From NCBI GenBank assembly GCA_011391865.1, contig JAABPV010000009.1, positions 1 to 53,319 of the forward strand: a stretch of 53,319 nucleotides of DNA, read 5' to 3'. This document shows positions 33,618 to 43,169 of the stretch, piece by piece (position 1 is the first letter of the stretch; every line of letters starts with the position of its first letter). This DNA comes from Desulfobulbaceae bacterium. GTDB lineage: Bacteria > Desulfobacterota > Desulfobulbia > Desulfobulbales > Desulfobulbaceae. The position numbers and the translations under genes were made by a program. The notes beneath the pieces were generated by a model, which was not told the origin of the DNA, did not search any database, and was given only the letters and a program-made list of their open reading frames with translations.

Positions 33618-33660
33618 AAAGGATTCCCGTTCTGACACACAAGGAACGGGAATCCTTTTT
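33618..33660 (+). terminator. Intrinsic terminator of the exported protein gene
   Basis: GGATTCCCGTTC and GAACGGGAATCC pair over 12 bp around an 11-base loop, followed by five T, 31 bases after the stop codon. Confidence 0.85.
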
Positions 33661-33763
33661 GCAATTCATAAGGCAGTCTTCCTGCCGCCTGATAAGCATT
33701 GGCCGCAACGAGAGGTGCAAATCGCATATATTTTGATTGATAACAAACTATTGAGCGCATCTT

Positions 33764-34602
33764 TCCCTCACTCCACCCGCCGACACACATCCTCCGCCTG
33801 CTGCATCTGCGCATCCAGCCGCTTCTCTGACACCGGGAAAGCCGTGCCCATCTCCGGGGCGAAGACCGAAACCCTGAACTCTTCCACCATCCGTCGGCAC
33901 AGCCTGATCTCCTCCCTGCAAGCAGCACAGCGCGGCCCGGCATTGCGGCGTTCCAGCTCACGCAGCCGCTCGACGACGGGCTGCACCCGCTTGGCTTTCT
34001 CCTCATCTTTCAGCGGCGCGTGCTCGGCCCGCTCTATCCGCTTGGCAAGGGCCAGCAGCCAGCGTCTGCGCTCGCCCGCCTCGTCCAGCCGCAGCCTGCT
34101 GAGAAAGTCCTGCGGCAGCAGCTCCTCCATCAGCCGTTGATACTCGACAAAACGGGGCGACGCGCCGCAGCCCGCCTTGCTGCTGCGCTGTCTGCTCTGG
34201 GCAAGGACAGCCTGCGTCTGCCGCCGGGCCGCAAGCAGCTCAATGATTTGATTCAGCAACGCCTTTGCCGGTTTGAGCAACCCTTGCGGCTTCAGAGTAG
34301 CGAGCACGGCTGCAAACTGCGTCTTGCTCGGCGAGGCATCTGTCGTGTCCAACTGAAAAAGCCGGTCAAGAATGCCGTTGAGCAGCAGGCTCTTGGTCTC
34401 CGCCGCAGTTGCCTTCAGGCCGAGCGCGAGCCACGAAGCGGTCTGACTTGCCACTGCTGCCTTGCAGTCCTTGCCGAGTGCCGGGATATCGCCAGGGAAC
34501 TGAAGACCGTAGAGGAAACGCAGGCCCTCGCGGTTGCGCTGCGCGGCCTGCTCCGGGTCGGCAATATAGCGGAGAGCCACGCTCTGCGCCTGGCCGTTTT
34601 TC
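33764..34602 (-). pseudogene. 5'-truncated second copy of the hrpA 3' end
   Basis: About 840 bp nearly identical to 38519-39358, coding for the last ~280 residues of HrpA (NGQAQSVALRYIADPE ... AEDVCRRVE and the same stop). By eye about 14 residues differ, so the copies have diverged. Similarity ends abruptly at both sides: a few bases past the stop, and at 34602 inside the coding part. There is no start codon or helicase domain, so it is not functional as a helicase. Confidence 0.9.
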
Positions 34603-34647
34603 TCCGAAAATGCGTAAGGAGTTGCGCGAGTCTTGCTCGACAATGCT

Positions 34648-37600
34648 CTATGATGTCTTACAAAAAGGATAACGTGTTAGAATCTCCTCAATACTTCCGA
34701 CACGAGTATTTGCCAGAGCATCTATTTTCGCATACTGCATAGGAACAATACCGCTGCAAACCAAACATGATACAATGTTCGGCTCTGACACCTCGGTGAA
34801 ACGCTGTATCTTGTCAAGGTTCTCTTGAAGGAGTGCAACCCTGTCGAGATGCCTTTTCAATTTATCCCGCTTGCCGTTTGAGTCCGTGCTTCCCTGATAT
34901 TCTGAAAGCAGAGCGGCAATCTCTGAATAATTTCTTGCCAACGACAAGTCTTTGCATTCAATCACCAAGATGTCTTTGTGGCCTGTCCGCCAAGCAAGCA
35001 CATCAACATCGCCGAAATCTCCTTCGATTTTTCGATCCTTACGATTGAGAAGCTCAGGCAGTCCGATATTCTCATGAACGTGCCATCCAGCTTGCTGTAA
35101 TTTCTTTGCAACCTCTGCGTTAAAGGTGTGCCCTTCCCGTGCTTTCCCCCACCAAGCATCACGCATTTCTGTCGTGCGGAAGAAATCCTGCTCGAAGTTT
35201 CCGTTATAGGCACCATCGAACACGTAAACAAAACCTATTCGCAGTGCATTAGGAGCAATGATCAGCAGCGGGTCATCACTGTCATCTGTTTTGAGAAAGG
35301 GGCGGGTGACAAATGACAGCCGACGGCCATAACGCCAAGGATAGATGTCTTTGAGACTGAAGCCTTTGGGCAGTTTATCCCAACGAGGTCTGGGTGAGAG
35401 TGAAAACTGATCAAGGAACTTTCCGGCAACATCTTCTGAAACTCCCTCGGAGGAAAGAAGTTTCAGGTATTCGCTCTGCTTCATCGTGAAGATTGCGGCA
35501 TTATCCTTTATGCCTTTGTCTTCAAGCACATCGATGACAGAACGGGCTTCGTCTATCTCAAAGCCCATCTCGATTTTCCAAGCCTCTAAGAAATCCCCAT
35601 TTAACCCCTTTTGCGCTTCAGGATAAATTTCAGGTTCTTCATAATTTTTCTTTTGCAACGGAGCGTTGGCAATAAACCCGTCTCCCGTATGCCGAGTCAA
35701 CATAGGCTTAACTACTGCCTGACCAAATTCATTCTGAAAGAGAATGTCTCCCAGAGGAGAAATTGTAAGCTCTGGTGGAAGGGCATTGTAGTAAATTGCA
35801 TCAGAGAGACCGCCTATACGCGCCAGCAACGCTGCCCGCGCAATCAACTTGCTCAACTCAATGTCTGATATTTTGGCACCACCTTCAACCGGACAAACAC
35901 ACAACGCAATCTCGATCAAAATACGGCTGGCAAGATTAGCTCCGGCAAACTTGTCCATCTGCTCGACATAACGTTCAACAGTACCTTGCTCATTGCCATA
36001 TAAACCGAGAAGAGCTGCGGATGTTTGTTTCCACTGTCTTTTCTCCGCATTCGCTTTCTCGCAATTGGCGACAAGTCGGTTTAGTACTGCAAGTCTGTTG
36101 AATGGCTTGAGTGCTTCAAATGTATCGGCAAGCAGAACATCAACGACCTTTCCAAGGAAACGAGTGCAGGTTTCTTTGCCTTTGATCGTATTGTCTTGGC
36201 CTTTTTCAAGGACACGCCAGCCAAGACCAATTTTCACCGCCGCATCATCAACTGGATCAATTTCGATGACTTTTTTTGGCAGAGTGTCTCGAACAAAATC
36301 AATAAATTCTCGCGCCTGAAAAAAATGGAGACTGCGTGCATCATCGTTGGGAACAACGAGGTGTTCAATTTCTTCTGCTTCACACTCACAATCCTTTGCA
36401 CCGAGAATATGTAAATAAGCCTGTGTTAGAGTGCGAACAAAGAGCCGCTCAACAACATTCTCGGCAATGCGGCAGCCATCCAGAATCGTTGTCTGAAAAA
36501 CCGCTTTGCAGGCATTAGGTTCGCTATGAAATTCGATTCTGCAAAGTGGAACCAGCTCATCAATAGATGGCTTTTCTGTCCATCCATCTTCTGGATCATT
36601 GCCAATAAACTCAATATAAACTTTAAGAGGGTGCTTTACTGATAAAAATTCTGTTCGTTTATCCAAAGCATTGCCGATACGGGGCAGCCACTCCCTCGCC
36701 ATTTCCCAAAGCTGATATCTGTGTCCATTGTTGGAAATACCGGGTGCGGCAACAGAGAACCAAAGTTTGAGCGATCCTTCATATAACGCCGTAATATTTT
36801 TGCGTTGAAGCATGTCATCAAGGGAGACATAAACGCGCCTGGAAGTTTCGTTGCTGAAAAATGGATTCGGCGATTCATGCTGGACAATGTGCCACTTGCC
36901 GGTGTTGTCAGCCATGCAGTGACGATCATAACCCTGATCTGAATCAGCGCGCACTTCCCGCAGAAGGTTTAACGGCGGACAAAGACGCAAGGGACGTTCC
37001 GGCGAAATCTCGCCCTCCGGCAGTTGGGCATGCGGGACGAAATGTCCATCATTTTTCCGAATCCAGCCGATCAGATTCAATATCCCATTAAGATTGAAAA
37101 TTTTGACTCCAGCCTTTTCGATAGTTTCCAGCCCGTCTTGAATCCGCCAAAAGTAACCGGGCTTCATATCTGCAAGCCAACTCAGCCGCACAAGGTCGGC
37201 TGCGGACATACTTTGAAAACGCCAATGCGGATGATTCAAACTTGCACCTGGAATGCCATAACCTCTCCCCCATCCGCAACCGACCAGAACAATGAGTCCG
37301 CTCTTGAACCCTTCCTGATTTCTAAACTTTTCAACAACATCATTAAGTTGCGATTGCAAGAGTTCTCCTATGGAACCTTCATCTTGGTAGTAGCCTTTAA
37401 ATCCGCCATTAAGATGTGTTTGCACTGATGGTAAAACTAGATGGAACGATATAAAATATCCTTCGTCAATCCGGACGACAAAGTTTGATAGTTTACATCC
37501 ATCTAATTGCATCCAATAAACCGGTGCTTGATTCATTCTGCCGAGCAAGGGCGTATCAAAGAAGAGTTCAGAATATTTCTGCGCAAGTACTTCATCGAAA

Positions 37601-38472
37601 GATGAAGAAAATCCAAGCCTGATAATATGTTCGATCACATAATCGCGCACAGCAACCGATAACGCTGTGGGAAGCGCAACAGTCAGATGCTTCGCATCAT
37701 GCGCAATCAGCGGACAACGATTTAACAGGCTGAGTTTAACTTCCTGCGCTGGTAATTCCTTGCGTATCTGCGGATGCAAGATAAATGGCTTGATGTCATC
37801 AAAGCTAATGCCGTGTTCTTCAAGTTCAGCAAAGCTAATTTTTACACGAGAAATTAGAGCATTGCGTCGTGGAAGCATCCGCGATGATAAAACCGAGTGC
37901 AGCTCCTCGGAGCCAAGCTGATAACGTTGCAGTCCAGATTTTTCACAGACCATATCCGAGATAATCAGCAATGCCCGGATACTTCTTTTGATTTCCCAAT
38001 ATCGTCCGGTGTCAGGCATCGTGGCCATTACATCCAGCACTCGTTGCGTATAAAATCCAGCAGATTCCCAAATCCCTTCTATGAGCCGATAGTCTCCGTT
38101 GCTGTCATATACGAGAGAGACAAAAACATCTTCAGCCGGATCCTCACCCGATACGCATTTCGACTGTCCGATCAGAGAAAACCAGCGGATTGCTTCGGCA
38201 ATATTTGCCTTTTTTCTGCCGCGACAGTGGACGACGGCTAAAGCAACGAGGATTTCAAGACGAATGCAATTGGATTGATATTCTGGGACAGTCAGGAGAC
38301 TTGCAAGAAGGGGGACGGCAACGGCAGGATCATATCTGGCAAGATCACGGACGAGTGATTTGTTCGCCTTTGCAACTTCTTCAAGGGTTACAGCTTGATT
38401 AGCCCAGTGCATGTTTTCGGCAAACAAGGCATTTAATCGCTCCATATCTGATTCACTGAATTCTTCAGGCAT
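34648..38472 (-). CDS. Giant protein with C-terminal PD-(D/E)XK nuclease, candidate defence gene
   Basis: 1274 residues. The first ~1100 match no family I recognise: mostly helical, no transmembrane segment, no Walker motif seen. The last ~120 residues carry a restriction-endonuclease-like core: GDVDVLAW (Asp1155, Asp1157) and ILVIECKD (Glu1172, Lys1174), the D...E-x-K of the Mrr/PD-(D/E)XK clan. Composition is AT-richer than hrpA. It lies alone, 50 bp downstream of intact hrpA and followed by the truncated hrpA copy, so it sits on an integrated segment. A role against phage or plasmid DNA is inferred from the nuclease motif and mobility. Confidence 0.8.
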   Translation of the reverse strand: MPEEFSESDMERLNALFAENMHWANQAVTLEEVAKANKSLVRDLARYDPAVAVPLLASLLTVPEYQSNCIRLEILVALAVVHCRGRKKANIAEAIRWFSLIGQSKCVSGEDPAEDVFVSLVYDSNGDYRLIEGIWESAGFYTQRVLDVMATMPDTGRYWEIKRSIRALLIISDMVCEKSGLQRYQLGSEELHSVLSSRMLPRRNALISRVKISFAELEEHGISFDDIKPFILHPQIRKELPAQEVKLSLLNRCPLIAHDAKHLTVALPTALSVAVRDYVIEHIIRLGFSSSFDEVLAQKYSELFFDTPLLGRMNQAPVYWMQLDGCKLSNFVVRIDEGYFISFHLVLPSVQTHLNGGFKGYYQDEGSIGELLQSQLNDVVEKFRNQEGFKSGLIVLVGCGWGRGYGIPGASLNHPHWRFQSMSAADLVRLSWLADMKPGYFWRIQDGLETIEKAGVKIFNLNGILNLIGWIRKNDGHFVPHAQLPEGEISPERPLRLCPPLNLLREVRADSDQGYDRHCMADNTGKWHIVQHESPNPFFSNETSRRVYVSLDDMLQRKNITALYEGSLKLWFSVAAPGISNNGHRYQLWEMAREWLPRIGNALDKRTEFLSVKHPLKVYIEFIGNDPEDGWTEKPSIDELVPLCRIEFHSEPNACKAVFQTTILDGCRIAENVVERLFVRTLTQAYLHILGAKDCECEAEEIEHLVVPNDDARSLHFFQAREFIDFVRDTLPKKVIEIDPVDDAAVKIGLGWRVLEKGQDNTIKGKETCTRFLGKVVDVLLADTFEALKPFNRLAVLNRLVANCEKANAEKRQWKQTSAALLGLYGNEQGTVERYVEQMDKFAGANLASRILIEIALCVCPVEGGAKISDIELSKLIARAALLARIGGLSDAIYYNALPPELTISPLGDILFQNEFGQAVVKPMLTRHTGDGFIANAPLQKKNYEEPEIYPEAQKGLNGDFLEAWKIEMGFEIDEARSVIDVLEDKGIKDNAAIFTMKQSEYLKLLSSEGVSEDVAGKFLDQFSLSPRPRWDKLPKGFSLKDIYPWRYGRRLSFVTRPFLKTDDSDDPLLIIAPNALRIGFVYVFDGAYNGNFEQDFFRTTEMRDAWWGKAREGHTFNAEVAKKLQQAGWHVHENIGLPELLNRKDRKIEGDFGDVDVLAWRTGHKDILVIECKDLSLARNYSEIAALLSEYQGSTDSNGKRDKLKRHLDRVALLQENLDKIQRFTEVSEPNIVSCLVCSGIVPMQYAKIDALANTRVGSIEEILTRYPFCKTS

Positions 38473-38518
38473 TTCTTAATCCTTTTGGCAATTGATTGAT
38501 TCCATGATGATTCATTTC

Positions 38519-39358
38519 CCCCTCACTCCACCCTCCGACACACATCCTCGGCCTGCTGCATCTGCGCATCCAGCCGCTTCTCTGAGACCGGGAAGGCCGT
38601 GCCCATCTCCGGGGCGAAGACCGAGACCCTGAACTCTTCCACCATCCGCCGGCACAGCCTGATCTCCTCCCTGCAAGCAGGGCAGCGCGGCCCGGCATTG
38701 CGCCGTTCCAGCTCGCGCAGCCGCTCGATGAAGGGCTGAACCCGCTTGGCTTTTTCCTCATCTTTCAACGGCGCGTGCTCGGCCCGCTCAATCCGCTTGG
38801 CAAGGGCGAGCAGCCAACGTCTGCGCTCGCCCGCCTCATCCAGCCGCAGCCTGCTGAGAAAATCCTGCGGCAGCAGCTCCTCCATCAGCCGCTGATACTC
38901 GGCAAAACGGGGCGATGCACCGCAGCCAGCCTTGCTGCTGCGCTGTCGGCTTTGGGCAAGGACCGCCTGCGTCTGCCGCCTCGCTGCGAGCAGCTCAATG
39001 ATTTGATTCAGCAACGCCTTTGCCGGTTTGAGCAGCCCTTGTGCCTTCAAATCAGCGAGCACGGCTGCGAACTGCGCTTTGCTCGGCAAAGCATCTGTCG
39101 TATCCAGCTGAAAGAGCCGGTCAAGGATGCCGTTCAGCAGCAGGCTTTTCGTCTCCGCCGCAGTTGCTTTCAGGCCGAGCGCGAGCCACGAAGCGGTCTG
39201 GCCAGCTACTGCCGCCTTGCAGTCCTTGCCGATGGCCGGGATATCGCCGGGGAACTGAAGACCGTAGAGGAAACGCAGGCCCTCGCGGCAGCACTTTGCG
39301 GCCAGCTCCGGGTCGGCAATGTAGCGGAGAGCCACGCTCTGCGCCTGGCCGTTCTTCT
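38519..39358 (-). repeat. hrpA 3' segment, duplicate of 33764-34602
   Basis: Direct repeat partner, offset 4755 bp, same orientation. It forms the end of the intact hrpA. Together the two copies bracket the 1274-residue nuclease gene. Confidence 0.9.
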
Positions 39359-42350
39359 CTTCGATCTCCAAAGCGGGATGGTAGAGCGCGGTGATCCGGC
39401 TGGAGCTGTCTTTCACCGCGATGGGCTGCGGCGGTTCGGCAAACTCCCATGTTCTCATGCCGGTGGTGCTGGGCAGGCGTGGCGCATCCGCTGCCGCGCC
39501 GCCCTTGCTTGCCGTTGCGACAGGCCGCGTGCAGTGCTCGGCCAGCTCTTGGAAGTTGCGGCTGCAATGAATGGTCTTGCCCTGTTCGTCGCAAAGCCGG
39601 AAGCGCATCCGCAGATGCGGCGGCAGGCCGTCAAGCTGCCAGTCGGAGCGGCTGACCGTGACCTGAAAGCGGCGGAGGATGGCCTGCTCCAAGGCCGGGT
39701 AGAGCGAACCCTGATACAGGTTGAGGCTGTCCATCAGCTTGTCCACTGCGTCCGGCAGGGGCACAAGGCGGCGGCGCAGCGTTTTCGGCAGACTGCGCAG
39801 CAGGGCAAGCACCTTGTCCTCCAGCAGGCCAGGCACTAACCACTCAAACAGGGCCGAGGGCAGGGCCGCGCAGCAGGAGACCGGCACATCCACGGTCACG
39901 CCGTCGTCCTCCTGCCCCGGCTGGAAGCAGTAGCGCAGGCGGAGGCTGCCTTGCGGCGTTTGCAGGCTTTCCGGGAAGCGGTATAAATCTTGACTATCCG
40001 GCTGGTTGCGGCAGATGTCCTCCTCGCGCATCCGCAGCAGGCTGTCCGCCTCCTGCCCGTGCTCGCGCTGCTGCTGGCGGAGAAAGCGGTTGAGGGTGAA
40101 GCGGTCATAGACCAGGCCGAGCCGCTGCTCGTAGAAATCGTGCAAGGCTTGATCATCAGCAAGAAAACCCCGGCGGCGCAGGCGTTCCTCCAGCTCTTCC
40201 AAGTGGCGGAGCAAGTCGAGGTTGTGCTTGAGAAATGGGTAGTTGCCCTCCAGCTCACCAGCCAGGAGCGCGTCGCGGATGAAGATGGCCTTTGCCTCCT
40301 CCGCAGCCTGCGCACTGAGCCTGCCGTAATTCACCTTGCGACCCGCCGCGATAACCAAGCCAAAGAGCGTCACCCGCTCAAAGGCCGTGACCTGCGCCGC
40401 CTTCTTCTCCCAGTGCGGGTCAGAGTACGACCGCTTGCACAAATCCCCGCCCAGCCGCTCCAGCCAAGCCACGTCAATGGTCGCGGCCATGCGGGCAAAG
40501 AGCTGCGAGGTCTGGATGAAGTCAACCGCCACAATCCACTCGCCGCCCTTGCTGTATAAGCACGAGCCGGGGAAGAGCACTGCCTCGCGCCCGCCGCTGA
40601 TCAAGTAGGTGTTCTTCTCCTTGCGCTGGGCAATGTTGCGGAGGAAGCCAGCCGTGACCGCCTGATGCACCGCCTCTGGCGGGCCGGGCGCACGGTCAGG
40701 GCTGCTCAATTGCTCCAGAGCCGCCTTGAACTCATCGTGCTGACCAAGGATGCGCAGGATTTGCTCGTGGATGTCGAACCACTCGCGCATCCGCTGCCAC
40801 GAGCAGAAGTTGGTGGCGCAGAAGCGGCGGAGTTCGCCCGATGTAGGGGCGGTTCGCGAACTGCCCCTACACCCATCCCACAGTTTAACCAGCGTCAGCA
40901 GATCAGACCCCGGATGAACAAACACCCGTTGCGCCTGCCGTGCCTTCTCCTGCTTGTCCGGCGGCTGCACACGCGGGTCTTGAATGGCAAGTGCGGCGGC
41001 AATGATGGCTGTCTCGCGCAGCACGCCCAGCTCCGCGCCTTCAATGATCATCCGGGAGATGCGCGGGTCAAGGGGCAGGCGGGCCATGATCTTGCCGCGT
41101 GCGGTGAGCTGGTGCTCTTCGGTGAGCGCGTCCAGCTCACGCAGGGTGCGGTAGCCCTCGCTGATTGCCTGCGGCGCAGGAGGATCGAGAAAGGGAAAGA
41201 CGCGGGGATCAGGCAGATGCAGGGCGGTCATCTGCAAGATGACCTCAGCCAGATTGGAGCGCAGTATCTCCGGCAGAGTGAACTCAGGCCGCGAGAGGTA
41301 ATCCTCCTCGCTGTAAAGCCGGATGCAGAGGCCCGGCCCCACACGACCGCAGCGGCCTTTGCGCTGGTCGCAGCTCGCCCGCGAAACCCGCGCCACGGGC
41401 AGGCTGGTCGTGCCTGCGCGGACATTATAGCGGGCAATGCGGGCCAGGCCGGTGTCTATCACCGTCTCAATGCCCGGCACGGTTATCGAGGTCTCGGCCA
41501 CGTTGGTGGCGACGATGATCTTGCGCTGCTGGGCAGGCAGGAAGATGCGCCGCTGCTCGCCTCCTTGCAGGCGGCCAAAGAGCGGCAGGACAAGTGCTTT
41601 GCCCTCGAACTGCCGTTTCAGCGCGTCCGTGGTGTCGAGGATGTCGCGCTCGGTGGGCATAAAGACTAGGATGTCGCCGCCGGGCCTGCTCATCAGGCCG
41701 CGCACCTGCTCAATCACCAGCTCGTCAATGTCGCGGTCTGGCTCGTCTTCCTCCTCCGCGCCGCTGCCGAGCGGACGGTATTCCACGCGCACCGGATAGC
41801 TGCGGCCCTCAACCTGCACCACCGGCGCGTCGTTGAAGTGCCGACTGAACTTCTCGGTGTCTATGGTGGCGGATGAGATGAGCAGCTTGAGGTCAGGCCG
41901 CTTGTCCAGCAATTGGTGCAGGTAGCCGAGGAGGAAGTCTATGTTCAGGCTGCGCTCGTGCGCTTCGTCAATGATCAGCGTGTCATAACGGCGCAAGGTG
42001 CGGTCGCCCTGTGTCTCGGCCAGCAGCACGCCATCGGTCATGAACTTGATCCGGGTCTGCGCGCTGGTGCGGTCGCTGAAGCGGATCTTGTAGCCAACCA
42101 GCTCGGCGGCAGCCAGCTCCTCCTGCACCCGCTCGGCCACGGACACCGCCGCAATCCGGCGCGGCTGGGTGCAGCCAATCAGCTTGCCGTCCGCTGCCCG
42201 GCCTGCTTCCAAGCACATCTTGGGCAGTTGTGTCGTCTTGCCGGAGCCGGTATCGCCAGCGACTACCACGACTTGGTGCTGCTGAATCGCCCGGATGATC
42301 TCGTCTTTGGCGGCGGTGATGGGAAGCTGAGGTGGGTAGTTTATGCGCAT
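38523..42350 (-). CDS. hrpA: ATP-dependent RNA helicase HrpA
   Basis: 1275 residues from ATG 42350 (a TTG 28 codons upstream is possible; neither has a clear Shine-Dalgarno). DEAH-box helicase: Walker A GDTGSGKTT (32-40), TQPRRIAA, DEAH (128-131), SSATID, then the helicase C, HA2 and OB-fold parts and the long C-terminal DUF3418 region typical of bacterial HrpA. It unwinds RNA and is linked to mRNA processing and stalled-ribosome rescue. Odd points: a palindrome inserted in frame at 40843-40870 and the duplicated 3' end downstream. Confidence 0.93.
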   Translation of the reverse strand: MRINYPPQLPITAAKDEIIRAIQQHQVVVVAGDTGSGKTTQLPKMCLEAGRAADGKLIGCTQPRRIAAVSVAERVQEELAAAELVGYKIRFSDRTSAQTRIKFMTDGVLLAETQGDRTLRRYDTLIIDEAHERSLNIDFLLGYLHQLLDKRPDLKLLISSATIDTEKFSRHFNDAPVVQVEGRSYPVRVEYRPLGSGAEEEDEPDRDIDELVIEQVRGLMSRPGGDILVFMPTERDILDTTDALKRQFEGKALVLPLFGRLQGGEQRRIFLPAQQRKIIVATNVAETSITVPGIETVIDTGLARIARYNVRAGTTSLPVARVSRASCDQRKGRCGRVGPGLCIRLYSEEDYLSRPEFTLPEILRSNLAEVILQMTALHLPDPRVFPFLDPPAPQAISEGYRTLRELDALTEEHQLTARGKIMARLPLDPRISRMIIEGAELGVLRETAIIAAALAIQDPRVQPPDKQEKARQAQRVFVHPGSDLLTLVKLWDGCRGSSRTAPTSGELRRFCATNFCSWQRMREWFDIHEQILRILGQHDEFKAALEQLSSPDRAPGPPEAVHQAVTAGFLRNIAQRKEKNTYLISGGREAVLFPGSCLYSKGGEWIVAVDFIQTSQLFARMAATIDVAWLERLGGDLCKRSYSDPHWEKKAAQVTAFERVTLFGLVIAAGRKVNYGRLSAQAAEEAKAIFIRDALLAGELEGNYPFLKHNLDLLRHLEELEERLRRRGFLADDQALHDFYEQRLGLVYDRFTLNRFLRQQQREHGQEADSLLRMREEDICRNQPDSQDLYRFPESLQTPQGSLRLRYCFQPGQEDDGVTVDVPVSCCAALPSALFEWLVPGLLEDKVLALLRSLPKTLRRRLVPLPDAVDKLMDSLNLYQGSLYPALEQAILRRFQVTVSRSDWQLDGLPPHLRMRFRLCDEQGKTIHCSRNFQELAEHCTRPVATASKGGAAADAPRLPSTTGMRTWEFAEPPQPIAVKDSSSRITALYHPALEIEEKNGQAQSVALRYIADPELAAKCCREGLRFLYGLQFPGDIPAIGKDCKAAVAGQTASWLALGLKATAAETKSLLLNGILDRLFQLDTTDALPSKAQFAAVLADLKAQGLLKPAKALLNQIIELLAARRQTQAVLAQSRQRSSKAGCGASPRFAEYQRLMEELLPQDFLSRLRLDEAGERRRWLLALAKRIERAEHAPLKDEEKAKRVQPFIERLRELERRNAGPRCPACREEIRLCRRMVEEFRVSVFAPEMGTAFPVSEKRLDAQMQQAEDVCRRVE
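40843..40870. repeat. REP-like palindrome inside hrpA
   Basis: GTAGGGGC ... GTTCGCGAAC-like centre ... GCCCCTAC: a 28-bp palindrome with a single mismatch. In frame it adds residues C-R-G-S-S-R-T-A-P-T between KLWDG and SGELRRFC, where HrpA relatives run straight on. It looks like an inserted repetitive palindrome that the protein tolerates. Confidence 0.7.
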
Positions 42351-42492
42351 GATGCAGGTCGGATTGAGCTGGTTGAGGCGGTAGCTGGGCTGCGATGACG
42401 CTGCCACTATACGGCGTTCCGGGGAAGGAGGCAAAGAGAATGCGTTATACAGATTGTCCTTGCCTGTCGGTTCTCATGCAAGCACACTTTGA

Positions 42493-42521
42493 TTGCGTTT
42501 CCAGCTGCGGCCTGCTATCAT
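42493..42521 (+). promoter_or_regulatory. Candidate hicAB promoter
   Basis: TTGCGT (42493-42498), 17-bp spacer, TATCAT (42516-42521). Transcription would start almost at the hicA ATG (42528), giving a leaderless message, consistent with the absence of a Shine-Dalgarno before hicA. Confidence 0.4.
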
Positions 42522-42527
42522 GCAAAC

Positions 42528-42782
42528 ATGAAAGCAAAGCACCGGAAGACCTTGACCGTCATCTTTGCCGAACCAGTCAACGGCAACATCGAATGGGAGA
42601 AAATAGAAACGCTCTTCATTGCCTTGGGCTGCCGGGTAATTGAAGGTGCAGGCTCAAGCGTCACTTTTGAACGGGACGGCATCAGGGCGTATTTTCACCG
42701 GCCTCATCCGGCCAAGGCAGCATTGCGCTACCGCATCAAAGATGCCCGCGACTTTCTGATCAAATTGGGAGAAAAACCATGA
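42528..42782 (+). CDS. hicA: HicA mRNA-interferase toxin
   Basis: 84 residues from MKAKHRKTL; an upstream extension to 42489 has no support. The double-stranded-RNA-binding-like fold of HicA is clear: KTLTVIFAEPVNGNIEWEKIETLFIALGCRVIEGAGS (usually D/N-I-x-W...E...G-x-G-S), then HRPHPAKAALRYRIKDARDFL with the conserved His. It cleaves mRNA in the cytoplasm and is neutralised by HicB. It overlaps hicB by four bases (ATGA). Confidence 0.9.
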   Translation: MKAKHRKTLTVIFAEPVNGNIEWEKIETLFIALGCRVIEGAGSSVTFERDGIRAYFHRPHPAKAALRYRIKDARDFLIKLGEKP

Positions 42783-43114
42783 GCAGCAGCTTGAACTACA
42801 AAGGCTATTGCGCCAAGGTGGAGTTTGATGCCGAAGACCGCATCTTCGCTGGACGCATCATTGGCATCCGCGATGTGGTCGGCTTTCACGGCGAATCGGT
42901 CGCTGAACTGGAGACTGCTTTTCACGAGGCGGTGGATAATTACGTTGCCGCCTGCAAGGAGCTGGGGCAGGAGCCTTGCAAGCCGTATTCTGGCAACCTG
43001 ATGCTGAGGATTCCGGCAGAGATTCACGCGGCAGTGGCCGCTGCTGCCGAGGCCAGCGGCAAGAGCATCAATCAGTGGGCCGCTGCTGTGCTGGCGAATG
43101 CCAGCCATGCGTAA
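42779..43114 (+). CDS. hicB: HicB antitoxin
   Basis: 111 residues, coupled to hicA through the ATGA overlap and a GGGAG site within it. N-terminal partial RNase-H fold (YKGYCAKVEFDAEDRIFAGRIIGIRDVVGFHGESVAELETAFHEAVDNYV) and a C-terminal ribbon-helix-helix DNA-binding part (LMLRIPAEIHAAVAAAAEASGKSINQWAAAVL), which would let it repress its own promoter. Confidence 0.92.
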   Translation: MSSSLNYKGYCAKVEFDAEDRIFAGRIIGIRDVVGFHGESVAELETAFHEAVDNYVAACKELGQEPCKPYSGNLMLRIPAEIHAAVAAAAEASGKSINQWAAAVLANASHA

Positions 43115-43169
43115 GAGGCATAATGCAAGGCGTTATCCTCGCAGGGCGGCATTCAGGAGAGGCTCTGAA

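Noticed and set aside
33254-34006. Minus-strand frame over the exported protein gene and the hrpA remnant
   Set aside because: Out of frame with both and has no start signal.
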